A stretch of 64,000 bases of DNA from Yarrowia lipolytica (lineage: Eukaryota > Ascomycota > Dipodascomycetes > Dipodascales). Each line of letters begins with the position of its first letter. The stretch's first letter is position 1. The position numbers and the translations under genes were made by a program. This document shows positions 1-10,690 of the stretch, in pieces. The stretch covers positions 2,478,501 through 2,542,500 of the forward strand of contig NC_090772.1 of NCBI RefSeq assembly GCF_001761485.1. Direction: 5' to 3'. Below the pieces are notes generated by a model. That model had not been told where the DNA came from. It searched no databases and saw nothing but the letters and a program-made list of their open reading frames with translations.

Positions 1-423
1 CGACCTTCTGCGTAGTTCAACTGCTTCTAGGACATCTACTACATACGATACCGGTAGATTTTATCAAACAAGCGAGGCTCAAAATTCGATACAGATATCA
101 TAAACCCTAATATGACAATCGTTCCAACTTCTTATTACGAACATGTCAAGATCTCGAGCATCACCGGCGCAGTACCTGGGGTCGATGAGCCACAGGACGT
201 TGCTGAACCTGTGTCTGAAGACAAGAGGAGTACAGCTTCCACCTCCAAAGATGGGGGGGGGAAAACTGGATCTCACTTGTCAGAGGTGTCATCACAGCCT
301 CGTACGAGGGCCCGACCAAGAAGTGACATGTAAGTCGTCAATGTGTTTGTTATATAAATGTCACTTTATTCAACATTAATGAATAAGTATATGGAGTACC
401 GTTGGTGTTTAAATACATTCTAT
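1..423. other. Intergenic, 3' flank of the kinetochore gene
   Basis: No gene is recognisable here. Several short overlapping open frames cross the stretch on both strands but none has a recognisable domain or a convincing start. A run of eight G lies near position 252. The right part is the 3' flank of the minus-strand CENP-I gene. Confidence 0.5.
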
Positions 424-2172
424 CTACAGTTTTTGCCTCTTGTAAGCCTTCTGCTCCTCTCCAACTCTCTTGAGAGACTTCATGGTGACATAGAAGAAGT
501 CTCGGAGACCTTTCAGGCCGTATTTGTTGGCAGCAAAGTCCAACAGTCCCTGCTTGTACTGCTGATTAGTAAGTTTCAGCCCTCCTCTGTACTCGTTATC
601 AACCAGAGATTGGGCAGTAACTGGACCCTCGTGTCTTCGCTCAATGTCTGCTTCCTCCTCAAGACTCCACAGATATACCGCTGCAATGTGCGACATTGCT
701 GAGGACATTGTCAGTCCGAAAACAGTATCTATCGTCGCCGGGAATCGTAGCAGGGAAGACAAGGATTCGAGGAACTGTGAATCCAACTGTAGGTGTCTGT
801 GGCTCCATAGAGCACAGCTAAGTTCAGTGACAGCTGTTTTGTAGCTCTCGGAAGACAAAGACACGTCTCTGAGAAGAAATAGCACACGTGCAAGTCGCGA
901 TAACACGGAGGGATCTGCCTGTGCAGTGTAATACTGGGTGACTGAGAGCGAAGGGATTAACGGACGTGTAGGGGTAGTCTTCACGGTGAAGTAAGCTGCT
1001 GTTTCGTAGTAAGACAGGGTCGCAGATACTGGAACCTTGTAGACGAGACTGGAAACTGTCGAGTGGATTTCTCGTGCACATGATTCACGTCCAGGACCCT
1101 CAGTGTGCAGTGTGGACCAGTTGTTCAGCAGCTTGGTGAGACACTCGACCAGTTCAGTGGGATGGTTAGTTAGTTTTTCCAGAATGGCCTGTCTGAAGGT
1201 GATGGGGTTGAGTAGAGGCAGTTGGGCAAGAAGTGTCCAGGTGGTTGGTGGGAGAGTGTCGCTATTCTTTATATGTTTGACTAGACAGCTCACCACAGCC
1301 AGTGGCATGGTCTTTGTGTATTGCATGTATTCCAGCACTTTCTTTTCGTCCATGTTTTGCGTGAGCCATCGGTTGAGACGCTGGTCATCTAGCTGGGTGG
1401 CTTTAAGGTGAAACACTCGTGCCAGAGTCGAGTTTCCAACCACATTAGGAAGTTGCTTCGGTATGGGTTTATCGATTGCAGCAACTATTTCTCGCAACTG
1501 GGCCGTGCTCTGATACAAGATGGGTTTGTTTGTGTTTCCAAACACGTGAATGACCTTCTCCAGCAGCTTTTCGTCAGGTGAGACTGTGCTGTGTTTGCTT
1601 TCGCTCCATTTCATGTCATTTGGAGCCTGTAGGAACGGCTTGAACTGCGAGTACAAGGTCAGTAATGCATCCACGTAGCCAGACGTGCGAGGATCTCGGT
1701 TCTTGTTCTTGATCTGGAGCAGGGTATCGTATCTCCATGGTTGTACGGACTCGGAGGTGGTGCTGATAAACAGCAAGGAACAGAGGTAGGGGCGCAAAGA
1801 CTCGTAGTTGAGGTAGTTGAATAGCACCGTGTACAGCGAGTTGATGATCTGGCTGTCTTCCAGGAACGGGTGCACGGTGCAGAGCCATTTCATGAGTGCT
1901 ATTTGGGTCTTGAGACTCGGTTTCGAAGGTGACAATCCGAGATTGGAAGAGATGCGAATGACCGTGCGGGAGAGAACCGGTTTGTTGGGGATCAAGAGGC
2001 TGGGAAGCTGGTTGGTGAGAAACCCGGGGCAGGAAGGAGATACCAGCTTCTTGACCACCGAGTCGATCTGTTCGGGTGACAGCCCATTGTTGCTGATTTC
2101 AAGGGTGAGGGTGGGGATAATCGCGTTGCAAATTTCCCTGTCGGTTGAATCAAGCAGATCCGACAGGCTCAT
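424..2172 (-). CDS. CTF3: Inner kinetochore protein, CENP-I/Mis6/Ctf3 family
   Basis: The 582-residue protein is an all-helical, mostly non-repetitive polypeptide whose first third (about residues 60-150, with the segment KTQIALMKWL followed by a Tyr/Leu-rich stretch and ESVQPWR) reads like the conserved Mis6/CENP-I domain. Family members sit in the constitutive centromere-associated network (Ctf19 complex in budding yeast), next to the Mcm16/Mcm22 (CENP-H/K) proteins, and help connect centromeric nucleosomes to the outer kinetochore. The ATG at 2172 is the first in frame, follows an in-frame upstream stop and begins MSLSDLLDS. The length is somewhat shorter than budding-yeast Ctf3 (about 730). 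The gene stands alone, with 3.2 kb of spacer upstream. The family call rests on recognition of the N-terminal pattern only; no catalytic motif exists to check. A general HEAT-like helical protein is the main alternative. Confidence 0.75.
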   Translation of the reverse strand: MSLSDLLDSTDREICNAIIPTLTLEISNNGLSPEQIDSVVKKLVSPSCPGFLTNQLPSLLIPNKPVLSRTVIRISSNLGLSPSKPSLKTQIALMKWLCTVHPFLEDSQIINSLYTVLFNYLNYESLRPYLCSLLFISTTSESVQPWRYDTLLQIKNKNRDPRTSGYVDALLTLYSQFKPFLQAPNDMKWSESKHSTVSPDEKLLEKVIHVFGNTNKPILYQSTAQLREIVAAIDKPIPKQLPNVVGNSTLARVFHLKATQLDDQRLNRWLTQNMDEKKVLEYMQYTKTMPLAVVSCLVKHIKNSDTLPPTTWTLLAQLPLLNPITFRQAILEKLTNHPTELVECLTKLLNNWSTLHTEGPGRESCAREIHSTVSSLVYKVPVSATLSYYETAAYFTVKTTPTRPLIPSLSVTQYYTAQADPSVLSRLARVLFLLRDVSLSSESYKTAVTELSCALWSHRHLQLDSQFLESLSSLLRFPATIDTVFGLTMSSAMSHIAAVYLWSLEEEADIERRHEGPVTAQSLVDNEYRGGLKLTNQQYKQGLLDFAANKYGLKGLRDFFYVTMKSLKRVGEEQKAYKRQKL

Positions 2173-2448
2173 GGTGTTCCTGGCCGATAGACACGCGTTT
2201 GACGCGTTATTGTAAGTGTTGTTGTGGTGGAAAATAGCTGCATGTGCTCGCAGATAAGAGGTGATGAGGAAGTTTATTGGGTCTTTGTTTAAAATATAAA
2301 AAGACGTAAATACAGAGAAAATTTATACAAAATTAGTATCAAACTGATGACTAAAAGGAAGATAATACAATGGTGTTAACGGTAATTCTTTGGCTCTTAT
2401 CATACCTATGTTCAAAGCGTTATTAACGGCATAAGGTTGCTGTCGTTT

Positions 2449-2528
2449 TTTTTTTGTTTTGTTTTTTGTTTTGTTTTTTTGTTGTTTTTTGTTTTTTTTT
2501 GTTGTTTTTTTGTTGTTTTTTGTTTTTT
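2449..2528. repeat. T/G low-complexity tract
   Basis: Runs of four to ten T separated by single G (TTTTTTG units) over about 80 bp. It is seen directly. It lies about 280 bp upstream of the CENP-I start codon, so it could be a nucleosome-excluding poly(dA:dT) element, which is inference. Confidence 0.8.
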
Positions 2529-2710
2529 CGATGAAAAATGATCCGAAAGCTTTCACACTTGAAATGGGGCAGAAATGGAGTGCTTTTAAGACTTTTTCGA
2601 ACATTTATCGTTAATTTAACAATAGTTATGCGGTATTTGGGTCTCTTTGAACCGATTATATAAGCTGGATCTTAGGCAGACGGCGGACAAGAGAAAGTCT
2701 GTACGTTCTA

Positions 2711-2966
2711 TTGAAGATCATAAGTATTATTGATGTGATATAGTTAATTAACAACTTACAACCCACTTCTAGGGACACGACGCTCCGATAGTAGCACACA
2801 CCCTTCTGGTGTGTGCTTGCTCATTCACCAGAAAAGAGATTCTAGATCAGTGGATACTATCTACAGGATGGAAATCTCGTCTACGACCCAGCTGATTCCT
2901 CTCATTACTATGTGGTTACATTTGAGGAATTAGCCAGGTATTACCCTACCGGGTATTACCTTCAAC
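2711..2966 (+). repeat. Dispersed repeat, copy A (MITE-like)
   Basis: This 256-bp stretch matches 29853-30077 over nearly its whole length at roughly 80% by eye. Shared blocks include CAACTTACAACCCACTTCTA (one base differs), CTTCTGGTGTGTGCTTGCTC, CTCGTCTACGACC and GAGGAATTAGCCAGGTA. Both copies keep a hairpin made of ACACACC / GGTGTGT around CTTCT, and a second one, ACCC-TACC-GGGT. The outer ends are short inverted repeats: TTGAAGAT at the left and ACCTTCAA at the right. There is no coding capacity. A non-autonomous DNA element is the simplest reading; a short solo end of a larger element or a conserved RNA are alternatives. Confidence 0.7.
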
Positions 2967-5270
2967 ACGTTCCAGCTATAAGCACGAGTGCCGGTACGAG
3001 TACAAGTACAAGTAGAGATTTTGGTGACGTGTAGAATTGATGACTTGTTCTTTTTGTGCATTCATTTTATGTTAACAAGCTGTTTGGCGAATCCAGCTAA
3101 AATAAATCAACAAACAGTGCTGTTGTTTAGGCCGGCGTTTCGCCAACAATACCAGTTGGAGATCCAACTAAGTTCAACTAAAAAGTGTGGATACTCAGGC
3201 TAACTAAAAAGTGTTGATACTCCCCAGGAAACGCCCGGAAGCAAGGCCAAGGTGAATAAAATGCCAATTCCTCGCTAAACCCTTGTCTGGGTAAATCTAC
3301 TTTCGCCCCGTCTACCCTGCTTCTGGTGCTGTCTTGTTCTCATCATGTCTTACGTCAGATAATGCCCCACAAACCACTGTCAGACACCCGGAGACACAGG
3401 TGACATGGGAGGGGTTTTAAGCGGCGACTGTGACGTCAGGTTCAGGTGGAGGAGCGGTGTTTGTGATGCTTGTCACATCTCCAGCGTCCTCCAGCGGTGA
3501 TTAATTACGTCACTTTGCGTGCCTTAATTCCGGTTAATTCCGAGGCCGAGAAAAACAACATCCTGTCCACGAGCGCAATTTTCGGGGAGACTGCGGACTT
3601 GGCCCGCTATAGGTACAAATACCCTCTTGGGGTCGCTCAAGCCGCCCTCAATCCGTCGATTCTCGTTCTCTGTCTGCCAATGGAGCGGGATACTTGTCGC
3701 TGTAGGACAAACAAGTGCAGTATGTAGCTCATTTCAACTCTCGATAATTCGCCAGAGCTTGAGCTTGAGGTTGAGGTTCGCATTAGATGCTTAACGTCAT
3801 TTGACATTGCCGCCAGGGAAGCGCTGTGGACCGAAATGGCCCCGGCACCTGGGTCTCCACCCTGGTGCATGCGACAGACATGTTTCAAACATGTGCCAAA
3901 ACCGCACCAGAGTGTCAGACTCGCTCTCCAACGTCCCAGGGTATATCTCTCGGTTGCTGCGACGCACAGCCCGCGTCAGATGTCGATCCCCGCATGGTTT
4001 CTGGGGAAGAGTGCAAGGTTGCAAATGCACATGTCACATGTTGATGGAGAGCCAACGATAGACGAGTACGAGTACACGAAACCCGAACATCCACGTGGAG
4101 TTAGCGGAAGCACTACTGTAGAATGGATCCGGTGGGATTGCAGTAGTGCAAGGGTAAACGTTTCCTACTTGCCTGTTTCGGTAGCGGCGGCGGTCGGTGT
4201 CAGTACCTGATGGTATGCAGTACATACACGCGCACCGGAGCACCCGCCAGAAGCAGACGCACTTATTCCAATGGGGGAAAAAGTCGCTATGTACGAGCAC
4301 AAGTACCATGGACAATGAACACCCACCTCCTATCCTGTTGTATTCTCAGAACTGGAGTGCGAGGAATCTGTGCAAAACGCTGACCATCCCTAGTTCACCC
4401 CTGTCACTAACCTGCTACCGGTATTTTACTACTACACATTTTGTATGCACAGTTGACACCAAGGTGGACATCTGCCACAAGTCCACCAATGTGGACCCCA
4501 GTCTTAGTAATACCTGCCGATCACCGTAGATCTAGGCGGTCACAGGTGTTGCTTCCATCTTGGCGGTCTGGATTGTGCCCTAGCCGACACAGCACCACCT
4601 TCCAAACTGCACCGGGCCAAACCAGCATCAACCCAGCAACTAATTAGTGGCTCTATAACTACAAGTAGCAGAGCGACTAAAGCCCCTGACTCAACAAAGT
4701 TGTTTGGATAAGGCTGGTGCAGTAGCGGTGCTAAAATGGCCGATGCGAAAACAACAATAGTCCAAGACACCCTAAAGAGCGGCCACAAACAGCTGCCGGC
4801 GGCTTGGCGACAAACACAAACAAGCCAGACCAAGACAGCGGTCTCACCAGAAAAAATGTGTCCGTGTCGGTCATCTATTTTAGCTCCCAATGCCACGTAC
4901 ATTTTTTTGGAATTGAGTTTCGCTTGTTTGTCTGGGGTTTGGGGGGAGAGGAGTCTGTAGATTTCGCCACAGAAGATATATCAAGATGAATATAACGGGA
5001 ATCGAACAAGCTACCCGACAATGATCCATTTATATCATTAAATGATGGTCTCGTCATACAAATTCCGCCCGTTTTGGGCGTCACAATTTCAACAACCCCA
5101 CCTTCAGGCTACCCCACTCTAACCTTGCTTGTGCATAAGCGGTACCTAACCTCTGCAAAGTCAAACTTGGGTGGGACAGTACAAGTAGCAACTGAGAGTA
5201 TTACAAGCAGCCAATAAAAGCGTTGGCAGTGTGTGCGAAATCGACTACTGTATCGTACTTGCCCTTGTAC

Positions 5271-5300
5271 TTGGTCGTACTTGGTCGTACTTGGTCGTGC
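5271..5300. repeat. 10-bp tandem repeat, three units
   Basis: Three head-to-tail units of TTGGTCGTAC (the last ends GTGC), embedded in a run of TACTTG motifs about 60 bp from the 3' end of the CSR1-like gene. Confidence 0.85.
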
Positions 5301-5363
5301 TCATGTCCTTTCATGTATATATAATCAATAAATCTACTTGTGGATCAACCACTAAACCCTCAT

Positions 5364-6596
5364 CTAAGCGTAAGTAATTTCTCCGAGACGGTCGAGAATG
5401 GAAGGAGCTCGGAGATAAGGATCAATCTGCCAGTACTGAGATCGCAGCTTCTTGGTGAGCTCAGATCGCTCCTGCAGAAGAGGACCCTCGGTCTGCTTGG
5501 TGGACTTGATCCAGTCAATGGTGTTCTTCTCCAGGCCCGAGTAGATCTGGATTCGGTCCTGCAGCATCTTGTTTCGAGTGGCCTCGTCCTGAAGTCGGTC
5601 GCCCTCGCCCTCCTTGGGCTCAATGTACTCGTAGACAAACGGATCGTCTCCACCGAGCTCCTTGGGGATGTATTTCTTGGGGATGTACTTCTCGAGGTCC
5701 GAGGTGTTCTTGGTGAAGTGGATCTTGGAAGCCACCACGGGGTCCAGCCAGTTTTTGATGATGTTCCAGATTCCAGAGAAGATCCAAGGAGCCTTGTGGA
5801 TGAGCAGAACTCCCAGACACTCGGGGTAGTGGGCCTCGAAGCACTTGATGATGAACTTGACGGCGGCGTAGTCCATGTTGGAGAGAGCAAAGCCGGAAAG
5901 ATCGAAGAGCACGGCGGCGGTGTCAACAGGGTCGTTGAGGGTCAGTCGAGCGGTCTCGATGATGTGGACGGTGAAGTTCTCAATGCACTTCTCCTTCTGG
6001 GCCTTGGGGTTGTGGAATCGAGGTCGCACGTAGACAATGGGTCGGCCCTCGAGGTCTCGGCCGTGGATGTAGGCCTTCTTAGATCGCAATTGAAGCAGGA
6101 ACTCCTCGTCGTTCTCCTTTAGGGCTCCCAGCTCGCCCTTAAACTCAATCTCCTCAACGTCGCCCTCCTGGAGACGCCACTTGAAGGTGGCGGCCATCAT
6201 GGACAGGGCCTTGGGCACGTCCCACTTTCGGGCTCGCAGGAATCGCAGCAGCAGGTTGTCGGGGTTGTCGCATCGCACCATGTTCCAGAAAGCCAGTCGC
6301 AGCTGCTCAATGGAGATTGTGCCCAGCACGTCCTTGAACGAGGCCTGGTTAGACAGATCCTCCTCCGGCTCGGGGGCTGCCTTCTTTCGGCCAAACAGGC
6401 CTCCTCCAGACTTCTTGGGGGCCGGAGCCTCAGAGGCGGCCGCGCCTCCGGTGTGCACAGAAGCAGACAGCTGCTTGGCGGTGGTCTCGTCCAGAACTCC
6501 CATGGCGCCCAGAAGATGGGCCCACATGTCCTTGAGCTTGAGGGTCTGTTCGGGGGTCAGGTTGCCGTATCGTCCTGCTTGTGTGGCTACTGTCAT
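5364..6596 (-). CDS. CSR1: Sec14-like phosphatidylinositol transfer protein (CSR1/SFH2 type)
   Basis: The 410-residue protein has a CRAL-TRIO N-terminal helical domain (about residues 85-145, with FWNMVRCDNPDNLLLRFLRA and RKWDV) followed by the lipid-binding CRAL-TRIO fold (about 165-325). The stretches FDLSGFALSNMDYA, CFEAHYPECLG, LLIHKAPWIFSGIWNIIKNW and LDPVVASKI closely resemble budding-yeast Csr1 (Sfh2), which has nearly the same length (408). Such proteins bind a phospholipid or sterol in a closed pocket and stimulate lipid kinases or move lipids between membranes; the yeast protein acts in the cytosol and on lipid droplets. An Ala/Pro/Lys linker lies at about residues 45-75. The ATG at 6596 is preceded by a clean TATA box about 65 bp upstream, and the codon use is strongly biased, so high expression is likely. 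Confidence 0.9.
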   Translation of the reverse strand: MTVATQAGRYGNLTPEQTLKLKDMWAHLLGAMGVLDETTAKQLSASVHTGGAAASEAPAPKKSGGGLFGRKKAAPEPEEDLSNQASFKDVLGTISIEQLRLAFWNMVRCDNPDNLLLRFLRARKWDVPKALSMMAATFKWRLQEGDVEEIEFKGELGALKENDEEFLLQLRSKKAYIHGRDLEGRPIVYVRPRFHNPKAQKEKCIENFTVHIIETARLTLNDPVDTAAVLFDLSGFALSNMDYAAVKFIIKCFEAHYPECLGVLLIHKAPWIFSGIWNIIKNWLDPVVASKIHFTKNTSDLEKYIPKKYIPKELGGDDPFVYEYIEPKEGEGDRLQDEATRNKMLQDRIQIYSGLEKNTIDWIKSTKQTEGPLLQERSELTKKLRSQYWQIDPYLRAPSILDRLGEITYA

Positions 6597-6659
6597 TGTT
6601 GCTGTTGTTGTAAGATAAAGGTGGTTGAATGTGTCTAGAACCCACGAGCTCCCAGCTCC

Positions 6660-6667
6660 TATATATA
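6660..6667 (-). promoter_or_regulatory. TATA box of the CSR1-like gene
   Basis: TATATATA on the minus strand, about 65 bp upstream of the ATG at 6596, followed by a leader rich in CAA and free of upstream ATG. Position and sequence fit a strong yeast core promoter. Confidence 0.65.
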
Positions 6668-6772
6668 CCCACCGAGTCGCTGTACCCGTGCCCCTCCCAC
6701 AGAGTCTATGTCTCCCAGGGTTTGTACGCTAAACTGGCTTTTTTCTGGCCACAGGAGTGACAAAAGGGCCCC

Positions 6773-6795
6773 AAAAAAAAAAAAAAAAAAAAAAA
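6773..6795. repeat. Poly-A run (A23)
   Basis: Twenty-three consecutive A on the plus strand, about 110 bp upstream of the TATA box of the CSR1-like gene; such poly(dA:dT) tracts commonly keep yeast promoters nucleosome-free. Confidence 0.9.
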
Positions 6796-7830
6796 CTGAG
6801 ACACAAGGACAGAGCTTATCAAATCCGGGGTGGGGGGAGCATGTGATGGTGGCTGGGATGGACACAACTCGACGAGTAGTGAAGATAATCGGATTCTGGG
6901 ACCGGAAATCGACTCCCAGCGCCCAATTCACTCGGATCCAGTTCTCTCACGTGCAAATGGGCCCACCAGGATCCCACCAGCACCCCCTGCCCACAGTAGC
7001 TCCCCACAATTAGGGAAATGTAAAATGCGCCAAAAATAAGAGGAAAAAAAGGGAAAAAAAAAGAAAAAAAAGAAAGACAGTTTGCAAACTCCGGATATGT
7101 CCGGGGACCAAACACACACCAAAACCACAGCAACTGAACACAGCGATTGGTGAAACAAGGAGCAACGGACGCGTGGAGCGGTCGAGGGGGGCGGACACAA
7201 CTCGCAAAACCCGTTTCGGGAACGGTCCCACCTCCGCTCCTCCACGTCACGTGACTCACCCTCCACCCCGGGTCGTCCAAGTACAACATTCACATGCACT
7301 CAACATTTTGGGCGGGGAGTAAGCGAGTCTCCAGACAAAGCATATTTTTTATCAGCAGCATTTTAGAGTTGCGATGTGATTTGGGACAGGGCTGGGGGGG
7401 TTGGGGCGACTACAAGAACGGCAAGGGGCTGGGGGAGTGTGGAATCTGGTTGGATTTTTTGGACCGGCAGGTTGAGGCAAGTTGATTGCACTTTTCAGAT
7501 TCGCCATAGTCCCCATATCCACCCAGATACACACACCCTATGGTTCTCTCTCATCTTACGTCATGTCTCATTCGGAGATACGATCTGCATTCCGGGGTAA
7601 TAGTGGGGTACACCGGTGGGAATTATTTTCGCTGTGGCCAGTGTGGTCTGGAACCCCACTCTACTTGAGCGACGCTACCAACCTTGTTGATACAATGGAC
7701 GCTCATTGCAACATGGAACAAGGATACAGAAGAGCACATAGAAGACAATACGAGCCCCTCTTCTGTGAGACACCCACCCCCCTGTCCCCAACCAGACATG
7801 GTCGTGGGAGTGCGTGAATGTGTGTGTATC

Positions 7831-7856
7831 GTGTGTGTGTGTGTGTGTGTGTGTGT
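7831..7856. repeat. (GT)13 microsatellite
   Basis: Thirteen GT dinucleotides in a row, preceded by shorter GT runs from 7819. It is in an intergenic spacer and is expected to vary in length between strains. Confidence 0.95.
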
Positions 7857-9816
7857 ATGGCGAACGTGATTGTGATTGCGTCCTACACGCCTAGGTGGCC
7901 ACGCAGAGCCCCAATGCACTCGCTCCAGTGGAGCTCTCAAGTCCGATAAATGATTAGTGGAGAGCGCAAAGTTGCGGAGCGTGTCATGCGCTTATACTAC
8001 TTGTAGTTGCAAAAAGACTTGTGAGCGGGAAATGTCGGAGCTCTGAGACACCTCTGAGGGGCCGCCGTTGATATTCTTGAGATCGGCATGATTCTGGGGT
8101 ACGAGTCTCTAGGTGAAACGAAAAATAAGACTGCGGGCCATGGGCCGGGAAAGTAGCGTGTACGAGCTTGGACCATCCAGTAGATGAAACAGAATAGCGG
8201 GGTAGATTAAACTGCCACTATAGATAGAGGCCGTTGAAAGATGTGGATGGTGGGGTGCACCAGCATTGTATTGGATTGATGGTGGGGCATTGTTTGACTG
8301 AGGGTGCAGTGTAGAGTTGCAAAAACCAATTATTACACACCCTCCAGACCCGGATATTACATGTACTGACGTGGAGTGGCTCCCTGAAGAAGTGTGAAAC
8401 TGCAGATCTCGTTGTATACAGCTTTTTGTGGGGACTTTTCCTACAGGGTGTGCGAAAATAGCACCACACCTGTTCCTAGAACGCAGGGGTGTCAAGTAGT
8501 ATCACGCCAAGATGGAGCTTGAGCGGAGTCCATGAGAGCTGACTGTAGTGTCCATGTTGGGTGCTTTGTTATTAGTTGGAGATAGTCTTGAGCAGTACTA
8601 CCACTACGAACAACAGAGAACTCAGCATGCATGGAATGGGCCAGGAAAAGGTCGTGTGAGTATACGCGAGTGTACAAGGAGCCAAAGCAGCAGCCCTTGC
8701 ATCGATTTGAGACCCCGCTTGACGCATCTGGAGACAGTTCCTGGTTCAGTTGTCACTAGCACGCGTTACATCAGCCGCATGATTATTGATCAAATATTAA
8801 GCGTCCACCGACGACTGACATTCTGACTGTTTCTTTGTACATTCTGGCGGTAGTGCACTTTGTCCGTCTGACACCAGACTACTGTTGTGCGCGACCTCGC
8901 TTAAATACATCATTGTGCATTATCTTGCGGTGATAGTGCAGTAGTCTTGGTGGGGTAGTGGGGTTTTGGGAGGTGAATTTTTGCCAATGTGAAACTGTTT
9001 GAAACGGAACTGAAAACGATGCTGAATGGCTGGCTAGAACATACTGGGCTCTAACTTCTGTCATTAGATGACATGGAGGACTGTTGAACATTGACAGACG
9101 TCTTTGGGCAAGTACAAGTAGCAGTCACCTATGGCAATCTCGAACTTACTGGTGTAGCCAGACAATCTGTAGCTAGACAATCTGTTTGACTAATGGTCGG
9201 ACGGTGGCCATTAGAGAGATGAAGATGGATCCAGAAGTCGACCCGGTTCTGAGTTGCCGTCTGGAATGACTAATGGGTACAATACTGGAGAAGAAGAGAC
9301 AGTTCAAGACCATTTGGTGCTAAATATAGATGGTAAGACAGACACATGAACGACTTGTGCAACCTTGTAAAGGGTGTTGCGCCGATGCCATGCCCTTCGG
9401 TGTAATCAGGGAGATTCCCGGGGAATTGTTCGTTCACCATTCGTAGAGGAATAAGACAACTCTAGATACCGTCATATCTGTTAAACGTGAGGTTTCCACC
9501 CACGGTTCTTCGGTCAGCATTAGATGGTGCTACAGATACAGTAACGACGAGCTCCAGGGGAACATGACAATCTCCTTCATACTCTCCCCCTCCAATTTAA
9601 TCAGGTTTCCATTAGTATCTCGTCGTATATCTCTCCATAAGTGTCACTTATGCTCCGTTCCGAAAGCAGCATGTGCAGTACAATTGCGAATACGACGGCT
9701 TTTACGGGGTTTTTGAGAGATTGATTCGGATATGTACACTAACTGTACTCGCTTGGATTATAATAAACATCATCATATTCAATAATATACTACACTAGGC
9801 GCTTACTACGACAGAC

Positions 9817-10605
9817 TTAGTAGTCATCGTTGTTGTAAGAGTCGTTGTTTCGGCCAGAAGAGCCGTAAGAGTCGTTGTTTCGACCGGAAGAGCCGTACGA
9901 GTCAGAGTTGGAGGATCCGTACGAGTCGTTGTTTCGACCGGAAGATCCAAAGGAGTCAGAGTTGGAGGATCCAAAGGAGTCAGAGTTGTTCTTTCGGCCA
10001 GAGGAGCCGAAGGAGTCCGAGTTGGAAGAGCCGTACGAGTCCGAGTTATCTCGTCCAGAAGAGCCGTAAGAGTCAGAGTTGTTGTTTCGTCCGGAAGAGC
10101 CGAAGGAGTCCGAGTTGGAAGAGCCGTACGAGTCAGAGTTGTTGTTTCGTCCGGAAGAGCCGAAGGAGTCCGAGTTGGAGGAGCCGTACGAGTCCGAGTT
10201 GTTGTTTCGTCCGGAAGAGCCGAAGGAGTCCGAGTTGGAAGATCCGTAAGAGTCGTTGTTAGAGGATCCGTACGAGTCGGACTTCTTGTTGGAAGATCCG
10301 TACGAGTCGTTGTTGGAGGAGCCGTAGGAGTCGGATTTCTTGTTGGAAGATCCATACGAGTCGTCGTTGGAGGAGCCGTACGAGTCATTGTTGGAGGAGC
10401 CGTAGGAGTCGGATTTCTTGTTAGACGAGCCGTACGAGTCGTCGTTGTTGTTTCGGCCAGAAGATCCGTACGAGTCGTTGTTAGAAGATCCATACGAGTC
10501 GTTGTTGGAAGATCCGTACGAGTCGTTGTTGTTTCGGTTGTTGTTGTTGCCGAAGTTGTCAGCGGCCTGGTTGACCTTGTCCTTAACGAAATCTCCGAGT
10601 CCCAT
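9817..10605 (-). CDS. DDR48: DDR48-type Ser/Asn/Gly/Tyr repeat stress protein
   Basis: The 262-residue protein opens with MGLGDFVKDKVNQAADNFG and then consists almost wholly of repeats of DSYGSSN and DSFGSSGRNN, with SNKKSDSYGSS variants in the middle. Budding-yeast Ddr48 has the same design: a short amphipathic start (MGLFDKVKQ...) and SYGSSNDDSYGSSNKKKSS repeats. Ddr48 is a hydrophilic, heat-, osmotic- and DNA-damage-inducible protein linked to mRNA decay and stress granules; its molecular activity is not settled. The repeat array makes the other frames of the same DNA open as well, which creates misleading long open frames on both strands. The promoter has a TATA box and an AGGGG stress-type element. 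Repeat number is probably strain-variable. Confidence 0.88.
   Translation of the reverse strand: MGLGDFVKDKVNQAADNFGNNNNRNNNDSYGSSNNDSYGSSNNDSYGSSGRNNNDDSYGSSNKKSDSYGSSNNDSYGSSNDDSYGSSNKKSDSYGSSNNDSYGSSNKKSDSYGSSNNDSYGSSNSDSFGSSGRNNNSDSYGSSNSDSFGSSGRNNNSDSYGSSNSDSFGSSGRNNNSDSYGSSGRDNSDSYGSSNSDSFGSSGRKNNSDSFGSSNSDSFGSSGRNNDSYGSSNSDSYGSSGRNNDSYGSSGRNNDSYNNDDY
9830..10530 (-). repeat. Coding tandem repeat array in the DDR48-like gene
   Basis: Degenerate units of about 21 to 45 bp, recurring around GACTCGTACGG-type and GACTCCTTCGG-type cores (minus-strand meaning Asp-Ser-Tyr/Phe-Gly), alternate between SYGSS and SFGSS forms. Near-identical 60-bp blocks recur around 10080, 10140 and 10200, which points to recent duplication or gene conversion. 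Confidence 0.85.
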
Positions 10606-10690
10606 TGTGAGTGATTGGTTTGTGTGTAGGTGGTAGTGGTTGAGTGTGGATGTGTGTGTGCGAGAAGCTGAGAGGGCCCAATTGGGCGAG

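Larger units (their letters stand above)
2173..5363. other. Long intergenic spacer with repeat copy A
   Basis: About 3.2 kb without a gene I can support. It holds a T/G low-complexity tract (2449-2528), copy A of a dispersed repeat (2711-2966), several TACTTGTAC-type motifs (2999-3015, 4055-4070, 5190-5200, 5251-5300) and a 10-bp tandem repeat (5271-5300). Short open frames around 3.5-4.9 kb overlap each other on both strands and resemble no family. Confidence 0.6.
6597..9816. other. Intergenic spacer with homopolymers and a GT microsatellite
   Basis: About 3.2 kb with no supportable gene. It includes the CSR1 promoter, an A23 run (6773-6795), a purine-rich A/G tract (7040-7080), a (GT)13 microsatellite (7831-7856) and scattered TACTTGTA motifs (for example 7987 and 9110). 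Short open frames occur on both strands without a recognisable domain. Confidence 0.6.

Noticed and set aside
3470-4960. Overlapping frames of 65-124 codons on both strands
   Set aside because: No domain, no codon bias like the true genes, and they overlap one another in several frames.
4982-5075. tRNA-like B-box (minus-strand TTCGATTCCCG) near 5000
   Set aside because: No acceptor, T-stem or anticodon arm forms around it; a single short match is expected by chance.
5340-6122. 260-codon plus-strand frame over the CSR1-like gene
   Set aside because: Codon-bias shadow of a clearly conserved minus-strand gene.
7616-7940. Thr/His-rich frame (RHTHTHTHTHTIHTH) on the minus strand
   Set aside because: It is simply the (GT)13 microsatellite read as protein.
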